Shown: positions 7,141 to 15,647, numbered from the stretch's first letter. The stretch is DNA of 39,063 bases from Micavibrio sp. UBA1664 (GCA_002320485.1 DCKW01000067.1:1-39063), one strand, 5' to 3'. Numbers and translations are program-made. The notes: generated by a model from the letters alone, not told the origin.

Positions 7141-8292
7141 TTACTGGACAACCGGATTAGGGAAAGATGTAGATTGTTTTTCAACAATCGCAGGCAAATT
7201 TTCAGCAGGGGCGACAATTTCTAGTGATGTTTTTCTCGATGTTCTGGCACCCCAAAAAGGTGGTAAAAAACTTGAATCAAATGCTCCGCGCAAGAATGAA
7301 AGACGAGGTTTTGCAGGCTCTCTGATATTATTGTACATATGCGACAAAAGGGCCACAATGCGTTGTTCTGTATACGGATTGTGGAATGTATTCTTCATAA
7401 CGGTAAAATCAGCACCCATATGATCGGCCACAGACTGAGCAACCTTTCTATCTGCGACACCATCCCACTCACCATGTATGAATTCAACCTTACCTAGTCT
7501 TGCGGCGCGTTGTACCAGAGAAGGGAACGGTTTATCCAATATCTTTGCAGTGCGGGGCTCTATGGCATCAGCCATATACCGTATTTCTGTATGTGTCGGA
7601 TAGGTGCATTCAGGATCAAAATAAACGGGATCGCCGGCTAATTCCTTGGCAACGATATGAAGTCTGTCAAAAAGATTTTCCCCATAAATTTGGTCGGCAT
7701 GCCTGTCGGCATGCTTTGGATATATAACGCTGGATATAAAACTGTTCACAAATGAGGCGCGGAAAAATCCGGAGAAAATTTTGATGCAATCAAAGCGTTT
7801 TAACAAATTGTTCGCATCCGTCCCGCCTTTATGAAGATAGTCTGTGACTTCATGACCGCCTGTGGAATGCGCCAATAGGAAAACAGGTTTGTTCTTATGC
7901 TCATCAAAAAACGGCGGGTTTGTTAGAAAGGATTTTGCCATTTTGTCAATTTCCGACAATGTTTCTGTTGGGCTGTCTGAAACGGGGAGGGCTCCGAACA
8001 CGACAGACATTTGAGCCTTTTTAGCATGTTCGAAAAGAAATTTTTTACCTTTTGCGGTGCTGCGCAGGCCACTTAGGATGTAAACGGTTCCTTGCGAATT
8101 TGGATGATCATACCGCGAACAATTATAGCTTGTATAGCCATCAGTGATAACATGATTGGCAACATCAGGATCTGTATAAGTGGCGTAAGGATTTTCCGCA
8201 TGGCCGTTAAACAAGGCCGATAGTGCCCTTTTGATACGGCTCCCATATGATGGCAAAAAATTACCGTCAATATATTGAACGCTCTGCGTCAT
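7141..8292 (-). CDS. alpha/beta hydrolase, lysophospholipase/monoacylglycerol lipase-like
   Basis: A 383-residue protein with an alpha/beta-hydrolase core. The nucleophile elbow is AHSTGG (Ser143), the acid is in GEWDGVAD (Asp277) and the likely catalytic His is His304 in NTFHNPY. The order and spacing of the triad fit the family, and the overall form resembles S33-type hydrolases and lysophospholipases. There is no signal peptide. A Pro-rich, low-complexity C-terminal tail follows the domain after about residue 320. A strong ribosome-binding site (AAAGGGAGAT) precedes the start. It lies 93 bases downstream of the patatin gene on the same strand, so a two-step phospholipid-degrading operon is a reasonable inference. 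The substrate is unknown. Confidence 0.8.
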   Translation of the reverse strand: MTQSVQYIDGNFLPSYGSRIKRALSALFNGHAENPYATYTDPDVANHVITDGYTSYNCSRYDHPNSQGTVYILSGLRSTAKGKKFLFEHAKKAQMSVVFGALPVSDSPTETLSEIDKMAKSFLTNPPFFDEHKNKPVFLLAHSTGGHEVTDYLHKGGTDANNLLKRFDCIKIFSGFFRASFVNSFISSVIYPKHADRHADQIYGENLFDRLHIVAKELAGDPVYFDPECTYPTHTEIRYMADAIEPRTAKILDKPFPSLVQRAARLGKVEFIHGEWDGVADRKVAQSVADHMGADFTVMKNTFHNPYTEQRIVALLSHMYNNIREPAKPRLSFLRGAFDSSFLPPFWGARTSRKTSLEIVAPAENLPAIVEKQSTSFPNPVVQ

Positions 8293-8385
8293 ATCTCCCT
8301 TTATTTTATTTTTATTTATTATTGTCTATGACAACTATCTGTTTTGTCACGAATTTTATGTGCGGCACTGCAAAAATTCTGTGGA

Positions 8386-9621
8386 TTACTGCCAGAAAAA
8401 GTTCTTTCGCAATGCCTCAAAAAAGCCTTCTTCTTTCTCGATTTTTTGTTTTTCCTCATAATTTTGTACCAAAATATGACAAGCCTCATCAAGTTTATTA
8501 TCCTGCTCTTCGATAATGGCATTAGCGAATTTTTTTAATTTTTCCATATTAGAAGGGGATGCGTCGTCAATTTGTGTGGATGGCAATCCGCTATATATGT
8601 TCATATCATCGTAAATGGATTTGTTGAAGATAAACAGGTTATCATCGCCGATTTCCTCTGCAAACGCCTGCATCAATGCGCTTTCAGATGCATGAAAAAA
8701 AATATTGATTAAAGGATAGTCGTTCACAGGGTCGACAACACCAAGTGCGCCGAATTGATTCCATTCCTCCTTGGTCATGGATTTATGCGTATATCCCGTT
8801 CCGAAGGCCAGCATGGTCAGGGTTTGGTTTTGCGGAACATGCGGGCGAATTGCACCATGGTAACTGATACACGGATTATCAAATATAGACCCGTCAATCG
8901 CATGATAATGGCGCATTAAATTGACATTGGGATCATAGGCCGAAAACTCGTGACAGGGAAAATAGGTTGGTGCGGCGCAACTGGCCATAACAGCATCATA
9001 GGTGCTAACATCAATAGTCTTATGATGTTTTGGGTTGTGTACGTTTCCTGTTAGGTGGCGTATCCATACCGCCCGTCCGCCGTGATCGTAAAAATTATTC
9101 ATGGTACGGGCAGGGGAGTCGGCGGTTTCTCCCGCTTCTTCTAATACTTCTAGCGCGGTTCCGGCAATATTATAGGTCGGGATAATCAGGGATGTTATCG
9201 CGTCTTCCAATTTTGCATCGCCAAGAAGCTGATAAAGGGCTTTTGATAGATTTGCAGGGCTGTAATGACCGTGTCTGAACAAACGGGATAGCGTGCCGAT
9301 TTTCATTGTTCGATTGTTAAAATCGTGAATAAGTCCGCGAAAATCCCTAAAACGGTCGATAGGGAAAATATTACGTCCCTCACGTTCGTAAAACCGAATC
9401 ATATGACGTGCTTTGTATTGGGATATCCCCGGGCGACGGCGATGCGGACGGGTTAGGGCCGCGTTCAGGATTGAACCTGTGGACGGGCCGGTGAACATAT
9501 CCACCATTTGGGCCATACGCAAATCAGTGCGGCGTTCAATTTCCGCCATAAGGGCCGCAGGGATAATTCCCCTTATACCGCCGCCGTAATTATACACTGT
9601 AATGAAACGTTTTTGAGACAT
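8386..9621 (-). CDS. patatin-like phospholipase
   Basis: A 411-residue protein with the complete patatin catalytic signature: oxyanion-hole GGGIRG at 13-18, nucleophile GPSTG at 45-49 (Ser47) and the dyad Asp in DGSIFDNP (Asp243). Patatins hydrolyse acyl esters of membrane phospholipids. There is no signal peptide and no second domain, though about 130 residues extend beyond the Asp motif and end in a Glu/Lys-rich helix. The overall layout is like cytoplasmic patatins of the CapV/plant type rather than the two-domain RssA type. No cyclic-nucleotide synthase is adjacent. The alpha/beta hydrolase follows on the same strand. The start has no Shine-Dalgarno and TATAAG lies 11 bases before it. Confidence 0.88.
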   Translation of the reverse strand: MSQKRFITVYNYGGGIRGIIPAALMAEIERRTDLRMAQMVDMFTGPSTGSILNAALTRPHRRRPGISQYKARHMIRFYEREGRNIFPIDRFRDFRGLIHDFNNRTMKIGTLSRLFRHGHYSPANLSKALYQLLGDAKLEDAITSLIIPTYNIAGTALEVLEEAGETADSPARTMNNFYDHGGRAVWIRHLTGNVHNPKHHKTIDVSTYDAVMASCAAPTYFPCHEFSAYDPNVNLMRHYHAIDGSIFDNPCISYHGAIRPHVPQNQTLTMLAFGTGYTHKSMTKEEWNQFGALGVVDPVNDYPLINIFFHASESALMQAFAEEIGDDNLFIFNKSIYDDMNIYSGLPSTQIDDASPSNMEKLKKFANAIIEEQDNKLDEACHILVQNYEEKQKIEKEEGFFEALRKNFFWQ

Positions 9622-9662
9622 ATATCTGTAAGCTTATATGATTTGCAGCCTGATAAAAGAAT

Positions 9663-9689
9663 TAAAAAAAACCGGACCAAAAGGTCCGG
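9663..9689 (-). terminator. intrinsic terminator (minus strand)
   Basis: CCGGACC / GGTCCGG stem with a four-base loop, followed on the minus strand by eight T residues. It ends transcription coming from the LysR gene or from the candidate sRNA. Confidence 0.88.
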
Positions 9690-9752
9690 CAGTTGAACAG
9701 GGAGGTTTTACGTCTGGAAGACGTAAAAACATCAAAGCAATGCTTTGACATC
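9663..9752 (-). ncRNA. candidate small RNA or structured 3' UTR
   Basis: Read on the minus strand there are, in order, a 7-bp hairpin (plus-strand 9732-9748), a 10-bp perfect hairpin with a three-base loop (9706-9728), a single-stranded linker containing ACCTCCC, and a strong terminator (9672-9689 stem, followed by eight T). TATGAT lies just upstream at 9750-9755 as a possible -10. The array looks like an independent sRNA with an anti-Shine-Dalgarno-like linker, but it could equally be the 3' UTR of the LysR gene ending at 9826. No known RNA family is claimed. Confidence 0.35.
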
Positions 9753-9825
9753 ATATGTTGTAAGCGATTTGTGGGAAGTGTTTCCATTGAAATAAATGCA
9801 TATCACATATGCGTTTAAAGAAAAT

Positions 9826-10719
9826 CTAATTGTCCGAACGGACTACATCCAATATGAAATCACGGAATACCGCAATTCTTTTTGAATTTCGGCGTTGTTC
9901 GGGATAGACAAAAAACAAATCAGAAGGCGGCGGGGCATAATCCGTCATAATAATTTGAATGTGCGGATAGTCATTAATTATAAATTCAGGTAAACAGGCA
10001 ATCCCGGTATGGGTATTAACCAATTCGGCTATACCCCACATGGAATTAATCAATAAAGCCTTGTCATAGGTATATTTATCAATAGCGGCAAGATTGAAAA
10101 TCCAGTCTGTATGCTGATGAGGATAGTTTGTTTCGTTGGGATAGCCAATCAACCGGTGTTTTGTCAGATCTTTCGGTGTGCAGGGTATGCCGTGTGTATC
10201 AAGATAGTCTTTTGATGCGCATAAGTAGAATTGGAATTCGGCCAATTTTCTTTTGATCAAACTAGGCTGATCAGGTTCGAAAAACCTTAATGCGATATCG
10301 GCATCCCGCGCCGAAAGATCAAGCAGCCGATTTGTTAAAATGAAATTGAGGCGCAAGTCGGGATGGGCATCCTGAAAGGCGTTAACATGCCGCATAAGCC
10401 AGCTTCCGCCCAGAAAGCGCGGCGCGGTTATTTTCAATGATCCCGCCGCATTATTGTGCGAGTCCTGAATTTGGGTTTGAATAGCATCAAGGTTGCGATA
10501 AATGTCTTTTGTTTTGATGTAAAGAATGTCGCCTTGTTCTGTCAGGGTCAGGCCTCGTGCATGGCGATGAAACAAGGTGACGCCAAGTTGTTGTTCTAAA
10601 GAGGTAATCTGTCTGGAAAGAGCAGATTGGCTTAGGTTAAGGATGTCACTTGCCCCGGTAAGGCTTTTTGCCTCGGCTACTGCGTGAAAAATCCTTATTT
10701 TATCCCAATTCAGGCTCAT
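9826..10719 (-). CDS. LysR-family transcriptional regulator
   Basis: A 297-residue DNA-binding regulator. The N-terminal winged helix-turn-helix is canonical: WDKIRIFHAVAEAKSLTGAS, then LSQSALSRQITSLEQQLGV, then LFHRHARGLTLTEQG (residues 5-58). The remainder is the periplasmic-binding-protein-like effector domain (from about residue 90), length normal. No target gene is obvious: the neighbours on either side are on the same strand, and the usual divergent partner is missing. The start codon is five bases after a TATAAC box with TTGCAT 18 bases upstream, so the transcript may be nearly leaderless. The effector is unknown. Confidence 0.93.
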   Translation of the reverse strand: MSLNWDKIRIFHAVAEAKSLTGASDILNLSQSALSRQITSLEQQLGVTLFHRHARGLTLTEQGDILYIKTKDIYRNLDAIQTQIQDSHNNAAGSLKITAPRFLGGSWLMRHVNAFQDAHPDLRLNFILTNRLLDLSARDADIALRFFEPDQPSLIKRKLAEFQFYLCASKDYLDTHGIPCTPKDLTKHRLIGYPNETNYPHQHTDWIFNLAAIDKYTYDKALLINSMWGIAELVNTHTGIACLPEFIINDYPHIQIIMTDYAPPPSDLFFVYPEQRRNSKRIAVFRDFILDVVRSDN

Positions 10720-10724
10720 ATATC

Positions 10725-10754
10725 GTTATAGCGACACATATGCAACCTATGCAA
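10725..10754 (-). promoter_or_regulatory. putative promoter of the LysR gene
   Basis: On the minus strand TTGCAT, an 18-base spacer and TATAAC, followed after five bases by the start codon. A second copy of TTGCAT lies inside the spacer. Transcription would begin at or within a few bases of the ATG. Confidence 0.5.
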
Positions 10755-10777
10755 GAGTATTATAACCGTTATAAAAC

Positions 10778-11242
10778 TTAATCTGTCGATTGTTCCGAAG
10801 AATCCCGTTTTTTACGGCGCGGTCTTGTCGGTCTTTTTTCTGTTTTCTTCGGCTTTTCGTTATCGCCGTTGTCATCTTCTGTGTCGATCTGGTCTTCAAT
10901 ATCATCCTGATCATCGTTGGACGATTCAATCTCTATTTTCCTACGTTTACGCGTTTCCTTGATTTCGGCAACGGGCAGGATTTCAGAAAGTGGTTTTTGC
11001 GATTTCTTTTCTGTTTTGGATTTATGTTCGGGAATGGGTAAAGGTTTGGCGTTTGTAACCTTACGATCATTCATGGCAATATCGATTTCAAGACGTGACG
11101 TGACCTTTCGCAATTCGTGAACGGCCTCTAGGAGCGCTTCACGGGCATCGACATTTTTCAAATCCTTGTTCCATGCATCAAGGGATGACAAACATTTTGC
11201 CGCCGCTTCCTGTAATCTCATGGCTGTTTCTTCTGCGTTCAT
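10778..11242 (-). CDS. hypothetical protein with charged disordered tail
   Basis: A 154-residue cytoplasmic protein of unknown function. Residues 1-60 are predicted helical (ETAMRLQEAAAKCLSSLDAW and a following LLEAVHELRKVTSRLE helix). From about residue 70 the sequence becomes low in hydrophobic residues, with an acidic block (DDQDDIEDQIDTEDDNGD) followed by a basic block (KKTEKRPTRPRRKKR), so the tail is probably disordered and may bind nucleic acid. It starts five bases after the guaC stop on the same strand and is likely cotranscribed with it. No family recognised. Confidence 0.65.
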   Translation of the reverse strand: MNAEETAMRLQEAAAKCLSSLDAWNKDLKNVDAREALLEAVHELRKVTSRLEIDIAMNDRKVTNAKPLPIPEHKSKTEKKSQKPLSEILPVAEIKETRKRRKIEIESSNDDQDDIEDQIDTEDDNGDNEKPKKTEKRPTRPRRKKRDSSEQSTD

Positions 11243-11247
11243 CGTGA

Positions 11248-12300
11248 TTAACTCTCTCCAAAAATATTATTGATCTGCTGCCCTACCATAATGAAGGTTG
11301 TGCGTTTTGACAATTCTTTCAATTGGCGCGCGCCCACATAGGTACAGGCGGATCGCAAACCGCCCAGAATGTCTTGTAGTGTGCGGTCTTTAACATCGCC
11401 GCGGTATTTAATGCGCACGGTTTTGCCTTCGCTGGCGCGATATTCCGCAACACCGCCGGAATGCCGTTCCATTGCCGTATCGCTACTCATTCCATAAAAA
11501 GTGCAGAATTTCTGGCCGTTCTCATCCTCAACAATTTTTCCTTCACATTGATCATGGCCTGCAAGCATGCCGCCCAACATGACAAAATCAGCCCCCGCAC
11601 CAAAAGCCTTTGCAATATCGCCCGGCACTGTACATCCTCCATCGGCGCAGACCAAGCCGCCAAGACCATGAGCGGCATCAGCACATTCTATTGTTGCGGA
11701 TAGTTGCGGATAGCCGACACCTGTCATTTTACGCGTGGTGCAAACGGAACCTGGGCCGATTCCGACCTTAACAATGTCTGCGCCGCATAAGATAAGTTCC
11801 TCGGTCATTTCGCCGGTTACAACATTGCCGGCCATGATTGTTTTGTCAGGGTAACGATCGCGCATGGATTTTACAAAATCGCTGAACCGTTCGGAATAGC
11901 CGTTGGCAACATCAATGCATAATTTATTAATTTTCTCACCTGGTAATTTATCCAAAACCTTTGCAAGCTTTTCGGAATCAGCGTCGGAAATACCCAATGA
12001 ATACCATGCGTTTTCGGACGCATCGGAATTGAAAAAATCGACCAGATCGTCAACAGAATAATGTTTTGTCAAGGCCGCGGTCAGGCCATCACCCTGCTGG
12101 GCAAATGCACGCGCCATGGATAAAGTCCCCACGCCGTCCATATTTGCCGCAATAAGGGGAATGCCTGTAAATGATTGACCGGACCATTTGAAATTATATG
12201 ATCGTTTGATTTCAACTTCGCTTCGTGAAGAAAGGGTTGACCGTTTCGGACGGATTAAAACATCCTTGAAATCAAGTTTAAGGTCTTGTTCTATACGCAT
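11248..12300 (-). CDS. guaC: GMP reductase
   Basis: A 350-residue TIM-barrel enzyme that converts GMP to IMP with NADPH, releasing ammonia, for purine balance. The N terminus (MRIEQDLKLDFKDVLIRPKR) is almost the E. coli GuaC one, and the catalytic loop GIGPGSVCTTRKMTGVGYPQ carries the active Cys with the Thr-Arg-Lys that distinguishes GMP reductase from IMP dehydrogenase. No CBS domains are present, also against IMPDH. Length equals the gammaproteobacterial enzyme (about 347). It is the first gene of a minus-strand unit with the charged hypothetical protein. Confidence 0.96.
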   Translation of the reverse strand: MRIEQDLKLDFKDVLIRPKRSTLSSRSEVEIKRSYNFKWSGQSFTGIPLIAANMDGVGTLSMARAFAQQGDGLTAALTKHYSVDDLVDFFNSDASENAWYSLGISDADSEKLAKVLDKLPGEKINKLCIDVANGYSERFSDFVKSMRDRYPDKTIMAGNVVTGEMTEELILCGADIVKVGIGPGSVCTTRKMTGVGYPQLSATIECADAAHGLGGLVCADGGCTVPGDIAKAFGAGADFVMLGGMLAGHDQCEGKIVEDENGQKFCTFYGMSSDTAMERHSGGVAEYRASEGKTVRIKYRGDVKDRTLQDILGGLRSACTYVGARQLKELSKRTTFIMVGQQINNIFGES

Positions 12301-12387
12301 TGTTTTCTGTCTTTTTTATCTCTATAGTTTGAAGTCGTTCGCACTATACGGATTTTCGAACCAAAAGACAAAGGGAAAGAGATTTTT

Positions 12388-13404
12388 ATGCAAGCCATCA
12401 CAATCATGCTGGGCGCGGCCTTTTTATGGAGTCTCTATCCGCTTATGATCGCCTACTCTGACGGTCGTATCGGCGGTGCATTAATGGTATTTATCATCCA
12501 TATTTCCTGCGGTATATCTGCGGCATTGTTCGCCTTTATAAAGGTTAGAGATCGCGCCAATTCATGGAAAAACATTGTTGCGGTAACAAAAACGCTACAA
12601 TTCGAACACTGGATGTATCTGATGCTGATTGGTCTTGCATCTACATTATATAATTTTTGTTTCATTTATGCGATGGAGGTCGGCTCCAAGATCGGGTCGG
12701 CCATTATCATAGAAGGATGGCCGATTATTGCAATCTTTCTGGCCCCATTATTAGTGACCAAAAGTTGGAAAAAAGTGACGGTATTCGATGTTGTTGCCGC
12801 TTTCGTCGCATTGGGCGGCGTTGCCCTGATTATGATTGAGGACAGTAAAAATATCAGCAATATATTTGCAACTGATGCAGGCTTGCCAACAAATATTATT
12901 ATAGGCTCTGCCGCAGCCCTTATGGGAAGTTTGTCTTTAGCGGCTTCGGTGGTGTTGAGCAGCGAGGTTTCCAATCGCTTGTCGAAGTATGTTTTAAAAG
13001 AGAAAAAACATAGCTTGGCTTGTGCTTTTATCGGGGAAACAATTCGTAGAATTGTCGCCTTACCGTCCTCTGCCATATTATTGTTTGCCTTCGCTGAGGA
13101 TATGTATACCGATTCAGCGGGTATCGCACTGTCCGTCATCATAGGAGTTGTGATCTTCTGTATAGGATCGGCGGCGGTTACACTGGCCTTGTTACGCTCA
13201 TCGTCCTCTACGATCAATATGTTATATTATGCCAGCCCGATTCTGGCGGTTGTGTGGCTGTATCTGGCAGGACTTGGCACAGTTACGCCATTAATCGTGG
13301 CTGGGGGATGTATGGTTGTAATGGCAAATATTCTGACTATTCACAAAAATAAAAAATACCATCTTGAGCCGGAGATACGGACTACTCCGGAAAAATCACT
13401 ATAA
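12388..13404 (+). CDS. EamA/DMT-family transporter (first of tandem pair)
   Basis: A 338-residue inner-membrane protein with about ten transmembrane segments arranged as two EamA repeats. The first half keeps STLYNFCFIYAMEVGSK followed by a G-S-A-I-I-I-E-G-W-P stretch, a typical substrate-path region of drug/metabolite transporters. Length exceeds the usual 290-300 because of an extra polar loop of about 40 residues in the middle (after SLAASVVLSSEV, near residues 190-215). The start follows AAGGGAAAGAG. The next gene, 12 bases downstream, is a paralogue. Substrate unknown; members export amino acids, nucleosides and other small metabolites. Confidence 0.85.
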   Translation: MQAITIMLGAAFLWSLYPLMIAYSDGRIGGALMVFIIHISCGISAALFAFIKVRDRANSWKNIVAVTKTLQFEHWMYLMLIGLASTLYNFCFIYAMEVGSKIGSAIIIEGWPIIAIFLAPLLVTKSWKKVTVFDVVAAFVALGGVALIMIEDSKNISNIFATDAGLPTNIIIGSAAALMGSLSLAASVVLSSEVSNRLSKYVLKEKKHSLACAFIGETIRRIVALPSSAILLFAFAEDMYTDSAGIALSVIIGVVIFCIGSAAVTLALLRSSSSTINMLYYASPILAVVWLYLAGLGTVTPLIVAGGCMVVMANILTIHKNKKYHLEPEIRTTPEKSL

Positions 13405-13416
13405 AAAGGCATATTC

Positions 13417-14457
13417 ATGAATAAAACAGCACTTTCATATAAAATGATATCGGTTTTCGTTTGGGCGCTATACCCGGTCTTTATTGCATTGGGCGCCAGC
13501 GAAGGCGCGCTTGGATGGTTTATTGTTATTGTTCACGGATCGGCTGCCTTGGGAGCGTTTCTATGTGGTTACCTTAGCTTGAAACCGGAAACTGCAAACG
13601 CAACGTTGCGAACACTTTTCAATCATATAAAAACGCTCGATTTTGATAAATGGATTTTTATATTTGCCGCAGGGTTTTGTTCGACATTATATAATTTGTG
13701 TTTTTTATATGCGATGTTACTGACATCCAAAGCAGGCGTGGCCGTTATCATTGAAACAGCGCCTGTCTATGCAATGTTGTTAACCTCGGTTGTCGTAACC
13801 AGAAATTGGGAAAGTTTAGGGCTGCGCCATGCCCTGATCAGTGCGGTTATTCTGATGGGGGTGGCCTTGGTAGTGTTAGCGGATCAAAACGACATTACCC
13901 TTTTATTTACCGATTATAACAATTATATCCAGTCGGCGGATTTCATGTCACTGGTCGGATGTTTTGTCGCCTTCATTGGCAGTATCATGTCTGCCCTGTC
14001 CGATTTAATGCGCGCGCAGGCAGGAAATGTTACAATCAGGTATATTCCGGAGGGAAGCGCAAGATACGATCACGAATTAACCGGAATTATGTTTGGCGAG
14101 GCCATTGTGCGGATATTTGCCATCCCGATGGCTCTATTGGTTTTAATGATGTTTAGTGATGTATCAACATTTTCGGGTGTCGACGCAGTCTATGCTTTTT
14201 TGGCAGGGTTTATCATTTTTAATTTCGGATCAATTACTTATGCTGCGGCACTATTGAAATCAACCAATCCCGCAATTGCCCTGTTTGATTATCTGTCACC
14301 GCCTATATCGATTATCTTACTTGTTTTATTAGGGCTTTCGACCTTGCATACATATTTAATTGCCGGCACGGTGCTGGTGATTTTAGGTAATCTACTACTT
14401 TATCTTTTTGACAGAAAGAAGGTTATCAAGCATTCGGAAACGGCCTTGCATCCATAG
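13417..14457 (+). CDS. EamA/DMT-family transporter (second of tandem pair)
   Basis: A 346-residue polytopic membrane protein, a clear paralogue of the preceding gene. Both share the order of segments, the CSTLYNLCFLYAM motif and a polar mid-protein insertion (here near VTIRYIPEGSARYDHE). The 12-base spacing implies cotranscription. Two halves of a tandem pair of this family sometimes act together, but each is full length and could work alone. It ends four bases before the convergent DUF1192 gene, with no terminator hairpin between them. Confidence 0.85.
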   Translation: MNKTALSYKMISVFVWALYPVFIALGASEGALGWFIVIVHGSAALGAFLCGYLSLKPETANATLRTLFNHIKTLDFDKWIFIFAAGFCSTLYNLCFLYAMLLTSKAGVAVIIETAPVYAMLLTSVVVTRNWESLGLRHALISAVILMGVALVVLADQNDITLLFTDYNNYIQSADFMSLVGCFVAFIGSIMSALSDLMRAQAGNVTIRYIPEGSARYDHELTGIMFGEAIVRIFAIPMALLVLMMFSDVSTFSGVDAVYAFLAGFIIFNFGSITYAAALLKSTNPAIALFDYLSPPISIILLVLLGLSTLHTYLIAGTVLVILGNLLLYLFDRKKVIKHSETALHP

Positions 14458-14460
14458 AGG

Positions 14461-14643
14461 TTATTTAAACAAGGCTTCTGCTGCCGCGTTATGGGAGATG
14501 AGCTTGTCCTTTTCCTGTTTTACGCGTGAAATCTCGGCGTTTAACTGATCAATATAATGATCCAGTTCTGTGACACTCATACCTTCGAGTTTCATACCAA
14601 TATGCAGCCCGAGGTTAATTTTGCGGCCATCTTCATCAAACAT
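14461..14643 (-). CDS. DUF1192 family small protein
   Basis: A 60-residue protein with the DUF1192 pattern known from Alphaproteobacteria: an N-terminal MFDEDG, a middle MSVTELDHYIDQLNAEISRVK helix and a terminal AAAEALFK. The helix is a short coiled coil. Function is not established in the family. GAAAGGA lies before the ATG. It converges on the second EamA transporter with a three-base gap. Confidence 0.85.
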   Translation of the reverse strand: MFDEDGRKINLGLHIGMKLEGMSVTELDHYIDQLNAEISRVKQEKDKLISHNAAAEALFK

Positions 14644-14725
14644 GTCGGAAAATCCTTTCTTTTTTAAATTTTTTACTCTATAACAATTGATATTCCCGAT
14701 AGTGAAGTCAATCTTTATATCGCGG

Positions 14726-14760
14726 TGCAGGGGACTAAACCCCCTTGCGTTGATACAACG
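14726..14760 (+). promoter_or_regulatory. double hairpin in the trcR leader
   Basis: Two small hairpins lie back to back about 30 bases before the trcR start: GGGG/CCCC (14730-14733 with 14741-14744) and CGTTG-ATA-CAACG (14748-14760). They sit upstream of the GAAGGAG ribosome-binding site. Whether they regulate the gene is unknown. Confidence 0.3.
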
Positions 14761-14788
14761 GTTTTATGTGACGAAGGAGTCTTAAGGT

Positions 14789-15439
14789 ATGGCACAAAAC
14801 GCCCCACTTATGCCAAAACAGGTTGCTGTATGGCTGATTGAAAATACAATGTTAACGTTTGACCAGATTGCGGATTTTTGTCATTTGCATTCATTGGAGG
14901 TTCAAACGCTTGCCGATGAGGAAGGTTTGCGAATTGCAGGTCAAAATCCGATGAATACGGGTGAGCTTACAAAAGAAGAAATCACACGCTGCGAGGGTGA
15001 TGCCAATGCGCGTTTGAAAATATCTAAATCCGATTTGCCGGAGCCTTTGATGCGTTCGAAAGGGCCGCGTTACACGCCCGTTTCAAAACGTGGTGATAAA
15101 CCCGATGCCATCGCATGGTTGCTCAAGCATCATCCGGAGTTGGCAGATTCTCAAATTGTCAAATTAATCGGAACAACGAAAAACACCATTAACAATATTC
15201 GTAATAAAACCCATGCGAATATGATCAATATCAAGCCGCGTTCACCGATTGAATTAGGACTGTGTCGTTACGACGAGTTGGATGCTGCCGTTACAAAAGC
15301 ACGTAAAAAACTTGAAAAAGAAGGAAAATCCTTACCGCAATCCGAAGCTCAAATTGAAGCGGACATGGAAAATAACGCGGATACAAACAAGGGCGGTTTC
15401 GACTTTTCAAACTTTTTGGGAACCGGCACTAACGACTAA
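14789..15439 (+). CDS. trcR: DUF1013 family cell-cycle transcriptional regulator TrcR
   Basis: A 216-residue protein of the alphaproteobacteria-specific DUF1013 family, described in Caulobacter-type bacteria as the cell-cycle regulator TrcR. Family marks are the N-terminal LMPKQVAVWLIENTMLTFDQIADFC, the LEVQTLADEEG turn, TGELTKEEITRCE and the helix-turn-helix region AIAWLLKHHPELADSQIVKLIGTT (split by reading, residues near 108-131). The C-terminal part (SPIELGLCRYDELDAAV) is also conserved; an acidic/Asn-rich tail closes the protein. GAAGGAG precedes the start. The gene is transcribed alone and ended by a terminator. Confidence 0.88.
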   Translation: MAQNAPLMPKQVAVWLIENTMLTFDQIADFCHLHSLEVQTLADEEGLRIAGQNPMNTGELTKEEITRCEGDANARLKISKSDLPEPLMRSKGPRYTPVSKRGDKPDAIAWLLKHHPELADSQIVKLIGTTKNTINNIRNKTHANMINIKPRSPIELGLCRYDELDAAVTKARKKLEKEGKSLPQSEAQIEADMENNADTNKGGFDFSNFLGTGTND

Positions 15440-15465
15440 ATTGATAAAGTTTAAAAAACCAATAC

Positions 15466-15491
15466 AAAACCCGCTGTTAAGGCGGGTTTTT
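15466..15491 (+). terminator. intrinsic terminator of trcR
   Basis: AAAACCCGC / GCGGGTTTT stem with a seven-base loop and a T-run, 27 bases after the trcR stop. Confidence 0.88.
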
Positions 15492-15641
15492 CATGCGTTG
15501 CAATAGCGCATATGCAGCATGATCATATTTCTATTTCAATATCCTGATATCATTACATAATTTATATTTATCTAAAATTTTACGAACGTAATGCAGCATA
15601 TATTTATGAAAATATATTATATAACTTACTGATTTGTATAG

Positions 15642-15647
15642 TATAAT
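15642..15647 (+). promoter_or_regulatory. putative -10 box of small membrane protein gene
   Basis: A perfect TATAAT lies 59 bases before the ATG at 15706, inside a very AT-rich 150-base stretch (15530-15660) that otherwise holds no gene. No convincing -35 is seen. Confidence 0.4.

Noticed and set aside
8386..9621. CBASS-type defence operon around the patatin gene
   Set aside because: No cyclic-nucleotide synthase, E1/E2/JAB or HORMA/TRIP13 gene is adjacent; the partner is a hydrolase.
12666..13217. 183-codon open frame on the minus strand
   Set aside because: Antisense to the first EamA transporter, with no domain, no ribosome-binding site and no plausible neighbours.
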